The translations under genes and the position numbers were made by a program. The notes under the pieces were generated by a model. It had not been told where the DNA came from, made no database searches, and saw only the letters and a list, made by a program, of their open reading frames with translations. From Aliiglaciecola sp041538045 (GTDB taxonomy: Bacteria > Pseudomonadota > Gammaproteobacteria > Enterobacterales > Alteromonadaceae), in assembly GCF_041538045.1 (NCBI RefSeq), contig NZ_JBGOSE010000005.1, positions 62,001-126,000 of the forward strand: a DNA stretch of 64,000 bases. The letters run 5' to 3'. Shown piece by piece: positions 17,897 to 27,680 of the stretch; the first letter of the stretch is position 1, and each line of letters starts with the position of its first letter.

Positions 17897-20800
17897 ATGA
17901 CTAAATTACGGTTTGCAAAAACCCATCTAGCAAAGAGTCTGTCGCTCGTTTTAGGGGCATCATTGTGCGCACCGCTCGCCGCGCAAGAGGTCGATGATGT
18001 CGAGGTTATTCAAGTTACGGGGCTACGTGGCAGTTTACAGGAAGCTGCTGCAATTAAACGCTCGTCAGCGGGGGTTGTAGATGCTATTTCCGCCGAAGAT
18101 ATAGGCAAATTTCCAGATACAAACCTCGCTGAATCGTTACAACGTATAACCGGTGTTTCGATTAGTCGCTCTAATGGCGAAGGTTCTGAAGTGACGGTTC
18201 GGGGCTTCGGCGGCGGAAACAACATGATAACCTTAAATGGTAGAACCATGCCAGCAGCGATAACCTATGGCGCGGGCTCAGGGGCCGATGGCACGACTAA
18301 AGGTGGAAACACTCGTTCATTTGATTTTGCAAACTTAGCGTCTGAAAGTATTAGAGCCGTTGAAGTCTACAAAACAGGGAAGGCCAATATAGCCACCGGC
18401 GGCATTGGTGCAACTATTAATATCATTACTGCTAAGCCTCTTGATCAAAAGGGCTTTGTTGCAACCGTTGGTGCAAAAGCAGTGCATGACACTACCAATC
18501 GTACAGGTGACGATTTAACCCCAGAGCTTTCTGCGATTATGAGTTACGCCAATGATGAAAAGACTTTTGGAGTCAGTTTGTCTGCTGTTCACCAAGAACG
18601 CGACTCAGGTTATACCGGGGCAACGGTAAATAACTGGAATATTGATTATTGGGACGATATTGCTGATCCAGACAGAATGTGGAACAACGCCAACGCGAAT
18701 TATATTAATGCGCCAGAGCAAGGGCAGCTTTACGCTCGCCCAAATGATATCCGCTATGCTTTTTCTAATACTCAGAGAACTCGTGACAACATGCAATTAA
18801 CCTTGCAGTTTGCACCTACCGATGATTTTAAAGCTTCACTTGATTACACCTTCGCAGAAAATGAAATAGTAGAACAGCGAGGTGAAATAGGTAACTGGTT
18901 ACAGATTGGAACTAATACGGGCACCGTTGAGTTTGATAACTCGGCAGTAAAAACACCTATCTACATAACTGAAAGTTATGCTGGCGGCGTTGACGAGGGT
19001 TATGAGCAACAATGGCGTGAACAGACTAATACACTCGATTCAGTGGGCGTAAACTTCGAATACAATGTGAATGATGATTTTAAAATCATGTTTGATGCTC
19101 ACGATTCAACGATGCACAGTCGCGGCACAGGCCCTAGAGGTTCTGGTGAACTGGCGGTAGGTTTAGGGGCACCAATAGTCACTTCTAGAGAATGGTTCTG
19201 GGATGGCGGTTTGCCTACTTATAGCAATGTTTATGATGACAGTATCCGAGGCGCCAATAACAATGGTCAAGTGGATCCTGGTGATGTTGGTTCATCAATT
19301 GCTCGAATCAGAAACGCCAGCCAAGAATCTAGTATTACTCAATACAAGCTGGATGCAACCTACTTTCTTGACAGCGGTTATTTCGACTTTGGTGTAGAGG
19401 CACGTGAAATGGAGTCTCGCTCATTTCAAACCGCAGGTAACAATATAGCCTTAGGTAACTGGGGGGTTGCCAACCCTGGTGAGTTCGGTGATTTGATTCA
19501 ACCATTTGATTTGCCTGGCGAGTTCGATGACTTTTCGACCAACCCCGGTGGTTACGGTTTTATTGCTAATGCGCCTGATTTATATACGGCAGCTGAAACA
19601 CTATACCCAGGTATTCCAAGTGGCGTTGAAGATGCGTTGTCATTTGATGATACGATCCAAGAAGATACGCTTGCAGCATATGTGCAAGTCTCCTTGGAAG
19701 GTGAGATTGGCAAAATGCCATTTAGCATCTTAACCGGTGTTCGATATGAAACGACGGATGTGACTTCAACTTCACTAATTAGTCGTAACTATTTCCAATG
19801 GGAAGATAATAATGATGTAGTGGCTTACGTTGATGGTTCTGAAACAAGTTATGTTTCAGCAGACAGCGATTATGACTTTTTGCTACCCAGCCTAGATTTA
19901 AAACTGGAAATTCAAGATGATTTGATCGGACGCTTCTCGTATAGCAAAACTATCGCGCGTGCAGGATTTGGTCGTTTAGGTGTTTCAGCCTCAAACTTTG
20001 CTGGCGGTGGTGGTTCAACATTATTGGGAGCACAGCCTACAGCGGATGCATCAAATCCAGCGTTATTGCCTTTAGAGTCGTCTAACGTCGATTTATCCTT
20101 GGAATGGTACTACGATGAAACTAGTTATGTGTCAGCAGGTTTGTTTCAAAAAGATGTGGTTAATTTCCTAGGTAGTCGTCAAGTTGACCAACCACTATTG
20201 GGTATTCGTGATGTAACTGGAGGCCCCCGCGCTGAAGCTGCAGCTCAGGCGTTAGCTGATAGGGATATTGCTTTAGATGATACTTCCCTTTACGCGATGA
20301 TGGTCTTGCTTAGTCAACCTGAAGCTTTCCCAGGAGGCGCTGACGATTACACAGGTACACCAGAACAAATTCAACAATTGGCAGAAACTGATGGTTGGGA
20401 TTTAGTCGCCAATGAAGATGATCCTGAAGTTATTTTCCGTACCAACACGCCAGACAATAATCGTGCTGCAAAAATTTACGGTGCTGAATTTGCTGTACAA
20501 CACTTCTTCGGTGACAGTGGCTTTGGCGTACAGGCAAATTATACGGTCGTGCGCGGTGATGTTGGGTTTGACAATGAAGCTGATCCCAATCAGTCGCAAT
20601 TTGCTTTAGTCGGTTTGAGTGATACAGCAAACTTAGTGGCTATGTATGAAAAAGATGGCTTCCAAGCTCGTCTTGCCCTCAACTGGCGTGATAAATACTT
20701 GGCTGAGGTGAATAAAGGCAGTTCGAATAACCCACGCTATGTAGAGTCTTATACTCAACTTGATGTGAATGTTAGCTATGATATTAACGACCAATTCACG

Positions 20801-20926
20801 GTATTCTTTGAAGGTTTAAATATTACTGAAGAAGACATTCGTGAACATGCTCGAAACGAAACCCAACTATGGTACGCCACCGATTTAGGTGCTCGTTACC
20901 AAATGGGCGCTCGTTATAAGTTTTAA
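17897..20926 (+). CDS. TonB-dependent receptor (Caulobacter/Alteromonas glycan-uptake type)
   Basis: A roughly 1009-residue outer-membrane receptor: signal peptide (ending AAQ), TonB box region (VEVIQVTG), plug domain with DTNLAESLQRITGVSISR and VRGFGGGNNMITLNGRTMP, then a large barrel ending in ARYKF with a terminal Phe. The sequence pattern is that of the receptors often paired with SapC and tryptophan-halogenase-like genes. The neighbouring GH1 enzyme, sugar transporter and operator suggest a beta-glucoside or oligosaccharide ligand, but the receptor itself does not reveal it. I took the ATG at 17897 because GGGAG precedes it. Confidence 0.93.
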   Translation: MTKLRFAKTHLAKSLSLVLGASLCAPLAAQEVDDVEVIQVTGLRGSLQEAAAIKRSSAGVVDAISAEDIGKFPDTNLAESLQRITGVSISRSNGEGSEVTVRGFGGGNNMITLNGRTMPAAITYGAGSGADGTTKGGNTRSFDFANLASESIRAVEVYKTGKANIATGGIGATINIITAKPLDQKGFVATVGAKAVHDTTNRTGDDLTPELSAIMSYANDEKTFGVSLSAVHQERDSGYTGATVNNWNIDYWDDIADPDRMWNNANANYINAPEQGQLYARPNDIRYAFSNTQRTRDNMQLTLQFAPTDDFKASLDYTFAENEIVEQRGEIGNWLQIGTNTGTVEFDNSAVKTPIYITESYAGGVDEGYEQQWREQTNTLDSVGVNFEYNVNDDFKIMFDAHDSTMHSRGTGPRGSGELAVGLGAPIVTSREWFWDGGLPTYSNVYDDSIRGANNNGQVDPGDVGSSIARIRNASQESSITQYKLDATYFLDSGYFDFGVEAREMESRSFQTAGNNIALGNWGVANPGEFGDLIQPFDLPGEFDDFSTNPGGYGFIANAPDLYTAAETLYPGIPSGVEDALSFDDTIQEDTLAAYVQVSLEGEIGKMPFSILTGVRYETTDVTSTSLISRNYFQWEDNNDVVAYVDGSETSYVSADSDYDFLLPSLDLKLEIQDDLIGRFSYSKTIARAGFGRLGVSASNFAGGGGSTLLGAQPTADASNPALLPLESSNVDLSLEWYYDETSYVSAGLFQKDVVNFLGSRQVDQPLLGIRDVTGGPRAEAAAQALADRDIALDDTSLYAMMVLLSQPEAFPGGADDYTGTPEQIQQLAETDGWDLVANEDDPEVIFRTNTPDNNRAAKIYGAEFAVQHFFGDSGFGVQANYTVVRGDVGFDNEADPNQSQFALVGLSDTANLVAMYEKDGFQARLALNWRDKYLAEVNKGSSNNPRYVESYTQLDVNVSYDINDQFTVFFEGLNITEEDIREHARNETQLWYATDLGARYQMGARYKF

Positions 20927-20940
20927 ACATACTCGACCTT

Positions 20941-20999
20941 GGCAACAACACAGCTGGTGTTGTTGCCTTTATGCCTAACCGCAAACTATTGCGGTTTTT
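20941..20999 (+). terminator. Two tandem hairpins after the TonB-receptor gene
   Basis: First hairpin: GGCAACAACAC pairs with GTGTTGTTGCC (20941-20967). Second hairpin: AACCGCAA pairs with TTGCGGTT (20977-20996), followed by a short T run. Together they may end receptor transcription or lower read-through into the SapC gene 130 bp downstream. Confidence 0.75.
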
Positions 21000-21131
21000 A
21001 AGGATATTTGAATAGGATATGAAGATGTTGCAAACTGTTTTTTATATTTTATTGGCTTTGGTATGAATAATTTGATTTTTAGTTTGCTGATTTGAAATAG
21101 CAAATAAGTAAAAATTCATCGAGGGAAGATA

Positions 21132-21860
21132 ATGGCTAAACATGTGCTTTTGAATAATGTGCACCATAAAGACACTCGGGTTCTTGCTCATTATGCTAAG
21201 GAATTTGCCGATGATGTTGCCAGCGTATTGGTTTTTCCACCGGAATTTGTCGAGTTACAAAAAGAGTATCCAATATTCTTTCAAATAGACCAACAAACGG
21301 AAAAATACCAGTGTGTTGCTATGCTTGGTTTGCAAAAAGGTGAAAACCTTTTTCTAAATGACACCACGCCCTCAGGTTGGGATGCGGATTACATTCCAGC
21401 GATGATAGAACGTGGGCCCTTTCTTATCGGTTTTCAGCAACAAGATCCCCTTTCTGATCCCTCTCCGGTTATTCACATTGATATGCAACATCCCAAAGTG
21501 TCCAATGATAAAGGGCAACCCTTGTTTCTAGAACACGGTGGTAACAGTCCTTATTTGAACCATGTTGCAACGCGTTTACAGTCCATTCATGAAGGTATGG
21601 CTATTCAAGATGAGATGTTTACTCGCTTCACGTCTTGCGATTTGATTGAACCAGTTAACATTGAATTTGATTTAAACAACGGCCAAAAGTGCAAACTAAC
21701 TGGAAATTTCACCATTAATGAGGAGAAATTAGCTGCCCTATCCTCAGATCAACTATTTGAACTCAATCAATCTGGGTTTTTGCAGTTGGCATACGCAGTT
21801 GTAGCATCTGTCACTAATGTTAGAAAATTGATTGAGCGCAAAAATGCCACGCTTTTATAA
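21132..21860 (+). CDS. SapC family protein
   Basis: A 242-residue soluble protein of the SapC family, with the DTRVLAHYAKEFADDVASVLV N-terminal pattern, YPIFFQ, and GWDADYIPAMIERGPFLIGF (a family hallmark). No signal peptide. The molecular function of SapC is not established. It recurs beside TonB receptors, cupin-8 proteins and tryptophan-halogenase homologues in glycan loci of marine and plant-associated Proteobacteria, as here. GAGGGAAG precedes the ATG. Confidence 0.88.
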   Translation: MAKHVLLNNVHHKDTRVLAHYAKEFADDVASVLVFPPEFVELQKEYPIFFQIDQQTEKYQCVAMLGLQKGENLFLNDTTPSGWDADYIPAMIERGPFLIGFQQQDPLSDPSPVIHIDMQHPKVSNDKGQPLFLEHGGNSPYLNHVATRLQSIHEGMAIQDEMFTRFTSCDLIEPVNIEFDLNNGQKCKLTGNFTINEEKLAALSSDQLFELNQSGFLQLAYAVVASVTNVRKLIERKNATLL

Positions 21861-21919
21861 AATATCAGGCTTCCATAAACAGCGCCTTAATCGCCTATTA
21901 AGCCGATCTTAGAATACTC

Positions 21920-22954
21920 ATGTTAAGTATCAGCAAACAAACTGAAGTCATTACCCATTGTCAGCCAGGTGAAATACCCAATGATATTCATCAGTGCCAA
22001 CATCCTGTGGTACTTAAAGGCTTGGTTAAACACTGGAAGTTGGTTGAGGTTGGCTTGCAATCTCCGCAAAGAAGCGTTGATTATTTAAAATCGTTCTACA
22101 ATGGAAAGCCAGTATTTGCATATTTTGGAGAGCCGGCAATAGAGGGTAAGTATGCCTATAACGATAATGCGACTGAACTAAACTATGAGTCTAAAAAAGC
22201 ACGAGTAGATGAGGTTTTAGCGTTAATAATAGAACACCTTTATGACCAACAACCACCTAGTTATTACATTGCCTCAAATGTTATTGACGCTAACTTTCCA
22301 GGGCTAGGTGAAGAGAATAATTTGCACATTCCTATCACCTCAAAATCATCTGCCACCGAATCACCGGTAGCCAGTATTTGGATCGGCAATCGTTCCATTG
22401 CTCGATGTCATTATGATGCGTCCGACAATATTGCCTGTGTGGTATCAGGAAAGCGCCGTTTTATCACTTTCCCACCGGATCAAATTGCTAATTTATATCC
22501 AGGTCCCTTAGCGCCTACCCCAGGGGGACCAGTTATTACAATGGTCGACTTACACAATCCAGATTTCGAAAAATACCCAAAGGTTAAACATGCCTTAGCT
22601 GTAGGACAAGTGGCAGAACTAGAGCCTGGCGATGCTATCTATATTCCTAGTATGTGGTGGCATCAAGTCGAAGCACTTAGTTCTTACAATATTTTGGTGA
22701 ACTATTGGTGGAGTGATGCAGAAAAATATATGGGGGCGGCGATGAATGTACTGTACCACGCTATGTTAAGCCTTCGCGATAAACCGGCACATGAAAAAGC
22801 GGGTTGGAAGCATATATTTGATTACTATATTTTTGGCGAGGGGGAGCAACCAACCGAACATTTACCACCCGAAGCACAGGGTTTCTTAGCGCCTATGGAT
22901 GACGTGATGTCTCGTCAGCTTCGCGCCATGTTAATCAATAAACTAAATCGATAA
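21920..22954 (+). CDS. Cupin-8/JmjC-like Fe(II)/2-oxoglutarate-type protein
   Basis: A 344-residue protein of the cupin-like (JmjC, FIH-type) fold. The metal-binding HxD is visible in RCHYDASDN and the distal His in SMWWHQVEAL. RRFITFPPDQ and LEPGDAIYIPS are typical of the family, so an oxygenase or hydroxylase activity is plausible. The target is unknown; FIH-like bacterial proteins can hydroxylate protein side chains. It sits between sapC and the halogenase-like gene with short gaps, as one operon. Confidence 0.85.
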   Translation: MLSISKQTEVITHCQPGEIPNDIHQCQHPVVLKGLVKHWKLVEVGLQSPQRSVDYLKSFYNGKPVFAYFGEPAIEGKYAYNDNATELNYESKKARVDEVLALIIEHLYDQQPPSYYIASNVIDANFPGLGEENNLHIPITSKSSATESPVASIWIGNRSIARCHYDASDNIACVVSGKRRFITFPPDQIANLYPGPLAPTPGGPVITMVDLHNPDFEKYPKVKHALAVGQVAELEPGDAIYIPSMWWHQVEALSSYNILVNYWWSDAEKYMGAAMNVLYHAMLSLRDKPAHEKAGWKHIFDYYIFGEGEQPTEHLPPEAQGFLAPMDDVMSRQLRAMLINKLNR

Positions 22955-22968
22955 ATGGGCCTTTAAAC

Positions 22969-24453
22969 GTGAACAGAAAAATTAAGAATGTGGTCATCGC
23001 AGGAGGCGGAACGGCAGGATGGATAGCCGCTGCGGCCTTGGCCAAACAGATGCCGTCAGTAATAAATGTGACTTTGGTAGAATCAGAGGAAATTGGCACA
23101 GTTGGCGTGGGGGAGGCGACCATTCCTCCTATGCGTGTATTCAATAAACTTTTAGGCATTGATGAGTCACAGTTTATGAGGGAAACCTCAGCGACCTTTA
23201 AATTAGGCATACAGTTTGATAATTGGGGGAGGCAAGGGGATAGTTACGTACATTCGTTTGGTATGACGGGGAAAGAAAGTTTTATCGCCCCGTTTCATCA
23301 TTTTTGGTTGTATGGGAAAGAGCAGGGAGTTGCAAAGGACTTTGGCAAGTACTGTTTTGAACTAGAAGCTGCTAGAGCCAATAAATTTGCCTTATCGGAC
23401 AAATTATCCATCAATTATGCATACCACTTAGATTCGAGTAAATACGCCGCATTCTTACGTAAGTTTAGCGAATCTCGCGGGGTGAAGCGTGTTGAAGGTA
23501 AAATTGCAGAAGTAAATAAGAACCCGAAAAATGGATTCATTTCTAGCTTGAAATTGGACTCTGGACAGCTGATTGAAGGTGACTTCTTTATTGATTGTAC
23601 TGGTTTTAGAGGTTTGTTAATTGAGCAAGCTTTGCATACGGGGTATGAAGATTGGTCTCATTGGTTGCCCTGTGACAGCGCAATTGCTGTACAAACTGAA
23701 TCAACAGGGGAAGTCGATCCTATTACCCGGTCTATTGCTCATCAAAGTGGCTGGCAGTGGCGCATCCCATTACAGCACAGAGTTGGCAATGGCATTGTTT
23801 ATTGCAGTAAATTCATGAGCGATGAAGAGGCTAAAGCATATCTTCTCGCAAACATCGAAGGGCAAGCGATTACCCAACCAAGAGTGATTAAATACCGAAC
23901 GGGCCGACGTCGAAAGCACTGGAATAAAAACTGTTTAGCCCTTGGTTTAGCCAGTGGTTTTGTTGAACCTCTCGAATCAACCAGTATCCATTTGATTATG
24001 ATGGGTATTATTCGCTTACTAAGGCTTTTCCCCTGTGGCGAAATATCCGATTCGGTGGTCAACGAATACAATCAACAAGCCACCGATGAAATCGAAAAAA
24101 TTCGCGACTTTATCGTGTTGCACTATCATGTTACTCAGCGTCAAGACAGTGGATTTTGGCGACATTGTAAAAACATGGAAGTACCAGAGAGTTTAGCCCA
24201 TCGAATCAGGTTGTTTGCTGATCACGCTCACGCATTTCAAGCCGATGGTGAGTTGTTTAGGGTGGATTCTTGGACCCAAGTAATGCTTGGTCAGGGAATT
24301 GAGCCCAAACAATATCATCCTAGCGTTACCGCAATGCCAGTGAAAGAGTTGGAAAAATTCTTAGCATCAATGGAACAATCAATAACTAATGGTGTTGCTC
24401 AGCTTCCTAGTCATCAAGACTTTATTCAACAGTATTGCCAACAAAACAAGTAG
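22969..24453 (+). CDS. Flavin-dependent tryptophan-halogenase family protein
   Basis: A 494-residue homologue of PrnA/RebH-type halogenases. The FAD-binding GGGTAGWIAA is at 12-21. The lysine that holds hypohalous acid aligns with K78 (ATFKLGIQF), the catalytic Glu with E336 (PLESTSI), and the flavin-domain signature GWQWRIPL is at 261-268, so the catalytic set looks intact. The substrate is unknown. Members in TonB/SapC loci are not shown to act on free tryptophan, and no secondary-metabolite genes are nearby. The start is GTG (NRKIKN), since no better ATG lies near the conserved N-terminus; the ribosome binding site is weak. Confidence 0.9.
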   Translation: MNRKIKNVVIAGGGTAGWIAAAALAKQMPSVINVTLVESEEIGTVGVGEATIPPMRVFNKLLGIDESQFMRETSATFKLGIQFDNWGRQGDSYVHSFGMTGKESFIAPFHHFWLYGKEQGVAKDFGKYCFELEAARANKFALSDKLSINYAYHLDSSKYAAFLRKFSESRGVKRVEGKIAEVNKNPKNGFISSLKLDSGQLIEGDFFIDCTGFRGLLIEQALHTGYEDWSHWLPCDSAIAVQTESTGEVDPITRSIAHQSGWQWRIPLQHRVGNGIVYCSKFMSDEEAKAYLLANIEGQAITQPRVIKYRTGRRRKHWNKNCLALGLASGFVEPLESTSIHLIMMGIIRLLRLFPCGEISDSVVNEYNQQATDEIEKIRDFIVLHYHVTQRQDSGFWRHCKNMEVPESLAHRIRLFADHAHAFQADGELFRVDSWTQVMLGQGIEPKQYHPSVTAMPVKELEKFLASMEQSITNGVAQLPSHQDFIQQYCQQNK

Positions 24454-24567
24454 CCATGTGTAGTTGGAAATAAAATTAATTAAATTATATGTTTATGACT
24501 CTTTAACTTGGCATTTTACATTTTTTTAACCTTAAGCATTGCTTTTTGATGCTGATCCAACTAACCT

Positions 24568-24587
24568 AAATGAAAGCGCTTTCATTT
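24568..24587. promoter_or_regulatory. Perfect palindromic LacI-family operator upstream of the GH1 gene
   Basis: AAATGAAAGCGCTTTCATTT, a perfect 20-bp palindrome 72 bp before the GH1 start. It shares its core with the site at 17769-17786. It probably controls the GH1-GPH transporter(-lacI) genes in response to a sugar ligand of the LacI protein. Confidence 0.85.
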
Positions 24588-24659
24588 GGCGGTTTACCAA
24601 TGCTAAACCTGTAAATAGAAACCGATTAACCATTAACTAAAATTAGTAAATATCAAATC

Positions 24660-25985
24660 ATGAATAAGCTTTCCTTACCATCGTCATCAAAATTACTGAA
24701 CCAAGACTTCGTCTTCGGTGTTGCTACCTCTTCATTTCAAATTGAAGGGGCTGCGGATAGTCGATTAGAATCCATTTGGGATACGTTTTGTGCCACGCCA
24801 GGAAAAATTTCCGATGGTTCTAATGGCTTGGTAGCCTGTGAACATATAAAGTTTTGGCAGGAAGATGTGGAGTTGATAGAGTCTTTAGGTGTTGATGCTT
24901 ATCGATTCTCCATTTCTTGGCCTCGGGTGGTTAAAAAAGACGGTACATTAAACGAAAAAGGTATGCAGTTTTATATTGATTTAGTGGACGAGTTGCTCAA
25001 GCGCAACATTAAACCCTTTGTCACTTTATATCATTGGGATTTACCTCAACACCTAGAAGAACAGGGTGGTTGGTTAAATCGTGAAACCGCCTTTCATTTC
25101 GAGCATTACGTGAACCTAGTGTCAAAAGCCTTAGGCGATCGTGTTTATGCTTATGCCACTTTAAACGAACCTTTTTGTTCGGCTTATTTAGGCTATGAGA
25201 GTGGAGAACATGCGCCGGGCAAAACCGGTCAAGGAAACGGCAGGAAATCAGCACATCATTTATTGCTGGCCCACGGTTTAGGCATGCGAGCTTTGCGTCG
25301 CAACTGCCCTGACACTTTGGCGGGTATCGTGCTTAACTTCACCCCTTGTTATCCTGAGACTCAGGCTGATATGGAGGCCACCAAATTAGCCGATGAGTAC
25401 GTTAATCAGTGGTATATGCGCCCTGTGATGGAAGGCTTATATCCTGATGTGATAGATCTCATCGATCCACAAAATCGCCCGGATATCTTTCCTGGTGACA
25501 TGGATTTAATCAGTCAACGATTAGACTTCTTAGGGGTTAACTTTTATACCCGTTTAAAATATCGTAGTGATGGCAAAGGTTGGTATGAAGAGTTACAACC
25601 AAAAGGTGTTCCTATCACTGATATGGGTTGGGAAATCTATCCAAAAGCACTTTCTGAATTATTAATATCACTGCATCAGCGTTATACACTGCCACCAATT
25701 TACATTACTGAAAATGGCGCGGCTATGCAGGATGAAATAAAACAAGACAAAGTGAATGATCAAGACAGAATAGATTACTTTCAGTCCCACCTTAACGCCG
25801 TTGACTATGCTAGTGAGCAGGGAGTGGATATTGCTGGCTACTTTGCCTGGAGTTTAATGGATAACTTTGAGTGGGCAGAAGGCTACGAGAAGCGGTTTGG
25901 GATTGTATATGTTGATTACCTTACTCAAAGTCGCACTATTAAAAATAGTGGGTTGGCATACAAGCAACTAATCACAAGTAGGTAG
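24660..25985 (+). CDS. GH1 beta-glucosidase (cytoplasmic)
   Basis: Retaining glycoside hydrolase of family 1, 441 residues, the usual size. The acid/base Glu is E170 in TLNEP and the nucleophile E351 in YITENGA. The DFVFGVATSSFQIEG N-terminus and the WSLMDNFEWAEGY C-terminal motif, which contacts the glycone, are also canonical. There is no signal peptide, so it acts on imported disaccharides such as cellobiose or laminaribiose. The next gene, 6 bp downstream, encodes a matching transporter. Confidence 0.95.
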   Translation: MNKLSLPSSSKLLNQDFVFGVATSSFQIEGAADSRLESIWDTFCATPGKISDGSNGLVACEHIKFWQEDVELIESLGVDAYRFSISWPRVVKKDGTLNEKGMQFYIDLVDELLKRNIKPFVTLYHWDLPQHLEEQGGWLNRETAFHFEHYVNLVSKALGDRVYAYATLNEPFCSAYLGYESGEHAPGKTGQGNGRKSAHHLLLAHGLGMRALRRNCPDTLAGIVLNFTPCYPETQADMEATKLADEYVNQWYMRPVMEGLYPDVIDLIDPQNRPDIFPGDMDLISQRLDFLGVNFYTRLKYRSDGKGWYEELQPKGVPITDMGWEIYPKALSELLISLHQRYTLPPIYITENGAAMQDEIKQDKVNDQDRIDYFQSHLNAVDYASEQGVDIAGYFAWSLMDNFEWAEGYEKRFGIVYVDYLTQSRTIKNSGLAYKQLITSR

Positions 25986-25991
25986 TAAATT

Positions 25992-27530
25992 ATGCAAAGC
26001 CAAGTAAGCAAGTTGCCGATAATTGAAAAGGTCGGTTATGCCATGGGAGACGCTGCCGCCAATTTAGTCTGGCGTGGCGCGCTTGCATATTTGGCAGTCT
26101 TTTATACTGATACGTTTGGTTTGACTGCTGCGGCGGCCGCAATGTTGTTTTTAGTGGTGAGGTTATCCGATGGTATCACCGATATCATTATGGGAATGAT
26201 TGCCGATCGAACAGAAAGCCGGTGGGGTAAATTTAGACCTTGGATTTTATTCTCCACACCCTTATTGGGTCTTTTCATGGTCTTATGTTTTACCACTCCG
26301 GATTGGTCGGCAAGCAACAAACTAATCTACGCCTATGCGACTTACATTGGTTTAACGCTTTGTTACACCCTTAACAATGTTCCTTATTCAGCGTTAATGG
26401 GGGTAATGACTGAATGTGATGTTGAACGCACCAGCCTATCTGCCTATCGATTTGCTGGGGCATTTCTTGGCGGTCTATTAGTGATGGGGTTTTTACCCTA
26501 TTTTGTTGATCTATTTGGCCAAGGTAATGATGTGCAAGGCTATCAATCCACAATGTATCTGTTTGCTGGGTTATTAGTCGGACTGATGGTCTTTACCTTT
26601 TTATCCACCAAAGAGCGGGTGAAACCTGTTATCAATAACGGCACGGGTTTGAAAACTGAACTTTGGGACCTGAGCAAGAATCTGCCCTTCCTTTTATTTC
26701 CTTTAATGAGCATAACGGCATTTTTCTACTACCGTAATCTAGTTACAGGAATATGCTTTGCCGTTGTAATGCTTGGCAGTTGGTTGCTGATTAAACGTTT
26801 TTTGGCTAAGCCCCGAGAGCAAATCAGCTCGACTCAACAAGATATGATTGATTTGATAACCAATAAACCATGGTTAATTTTATTAGGCATAGGGTTTTTA
26901 ACCATGATGTTTAACGGCATTAAATACGGTGTGATTGCCTATTACTTTAAGTACGTAATCGGTGATGAGTTAATGACTGGGCAATTTTTTGTCGCCTTGC
27001 TGGTGGTATCCATTTTTGGGGCATTAAGTACATCCTATTTAGCTCGAATTTTTGGTCGTCGACTTTTGTTTATTGGATCTTTACTCATTGGTAGCGGATT
27101 TACTGCTTGTTTTTACTGGATCCCCGAGGGCAATGTCACCTTAGTGTTTGTATTGGGTTGTTGTGCCGAGTTTTGTGCTGCTATTTTCCCAACATTGTTT
27201 TTTTCAATGTTAGGCGATTCTGCAGATTATTCAGAATGGAAAAATGGGCGAAGAGCAACGGGCTTAGTCTATTCAGCAGGCACCTTTGTGCAAAAAACCG
27301 GAGGTGGTTTTGCTGGCGCGTTAGTCTTGGTTGTGCTGTCTAGCTATGGTTATGATGGCATGAATCCCAGCACTGTGGCAGATAGTCTTCCTGGCATTAA
27401 ACTATTAATGAGCTGGATACCTGCGTTTTTCGGTGTTGCAGCTGCAATTTTGATGTTGTTTTATCCTATAACCGATAAACAACAGCAACGAATTACCTTA
27501 GCGCTCAAGGGACAAAGAGCGTTGGTTTAG
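25992..27530 (+). CDS. GPH-family (MFS) sugar:cation symporter
   Basis: A 512-residue inner-membrane transporter with about 12 helices. The RLSDGITDIIMGMIADRTES segment followed by RWGKFRPWIL is the glycoside-pentoside-hexuronide:cation symporter signature between helices 2 and 3. It directly follows the GH1 gene and probably imports the beta-glucoside that GH1 cleaves. A middle insertion of extra hydrophobic segments (around residues 225-275) makes it slightly longer than MelB. Confidence 0.92.
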   Translation: MQSQVSKLPIIEKVGYAMGDAAANLVWRGALAYLAVFYTDTFGLTAAAAAMLFLVVRLSDGITDIIMGMIADRTESRWGKFRPWILFSTPLLGLFMVLCFTTPDWSASNKLIYAYATYIGLTLCYTLNNVPYSALMGVMTECDVERTSLSAYRFAGAFLGGLLVMGFLPYFVDLFGQGNDVQGYQSTMYLFAGLLVGLMVFTFLSTKERVKPVINNGTGLKTELWDLSKNLPFLLFPLMSITAFFYYRNLVTGICFAVVMLGSWLLIKRFLAKPREQISSTQQDMIDLITNKPWLILLGIGFLTMMFNGIKYGVIAYYFKYVIGDELMTGQFFVALLVVSIFGALSTSYLARIFGRRLLFIGSLLIGSGFTACFYWIPEGNVTLVFVLGCCAEFCAAIFPTLFFSMLGDSADYSEWKNGRRATGLVYSAGTFVQKTGGGFAGALVLVVLSSYGYDGMNPSTVADSLPGIKLLMSWIPAFFGVAAAILMLFYPITDKQQQRITLALKGQRALV

Positions 27531-27680
27531 GCCGTTGTTTGTTCGCTAATATCACTGACACTAGGCTTTACATAGCACACATCGGATGTTTAGAAGTGCC
27601 AAACAAATTACCATTACAAGGTGGCGATTGTATAGTAGGCTACCTATCCTCTAGTCTGTGGACGAAAAATAGCAAAATCT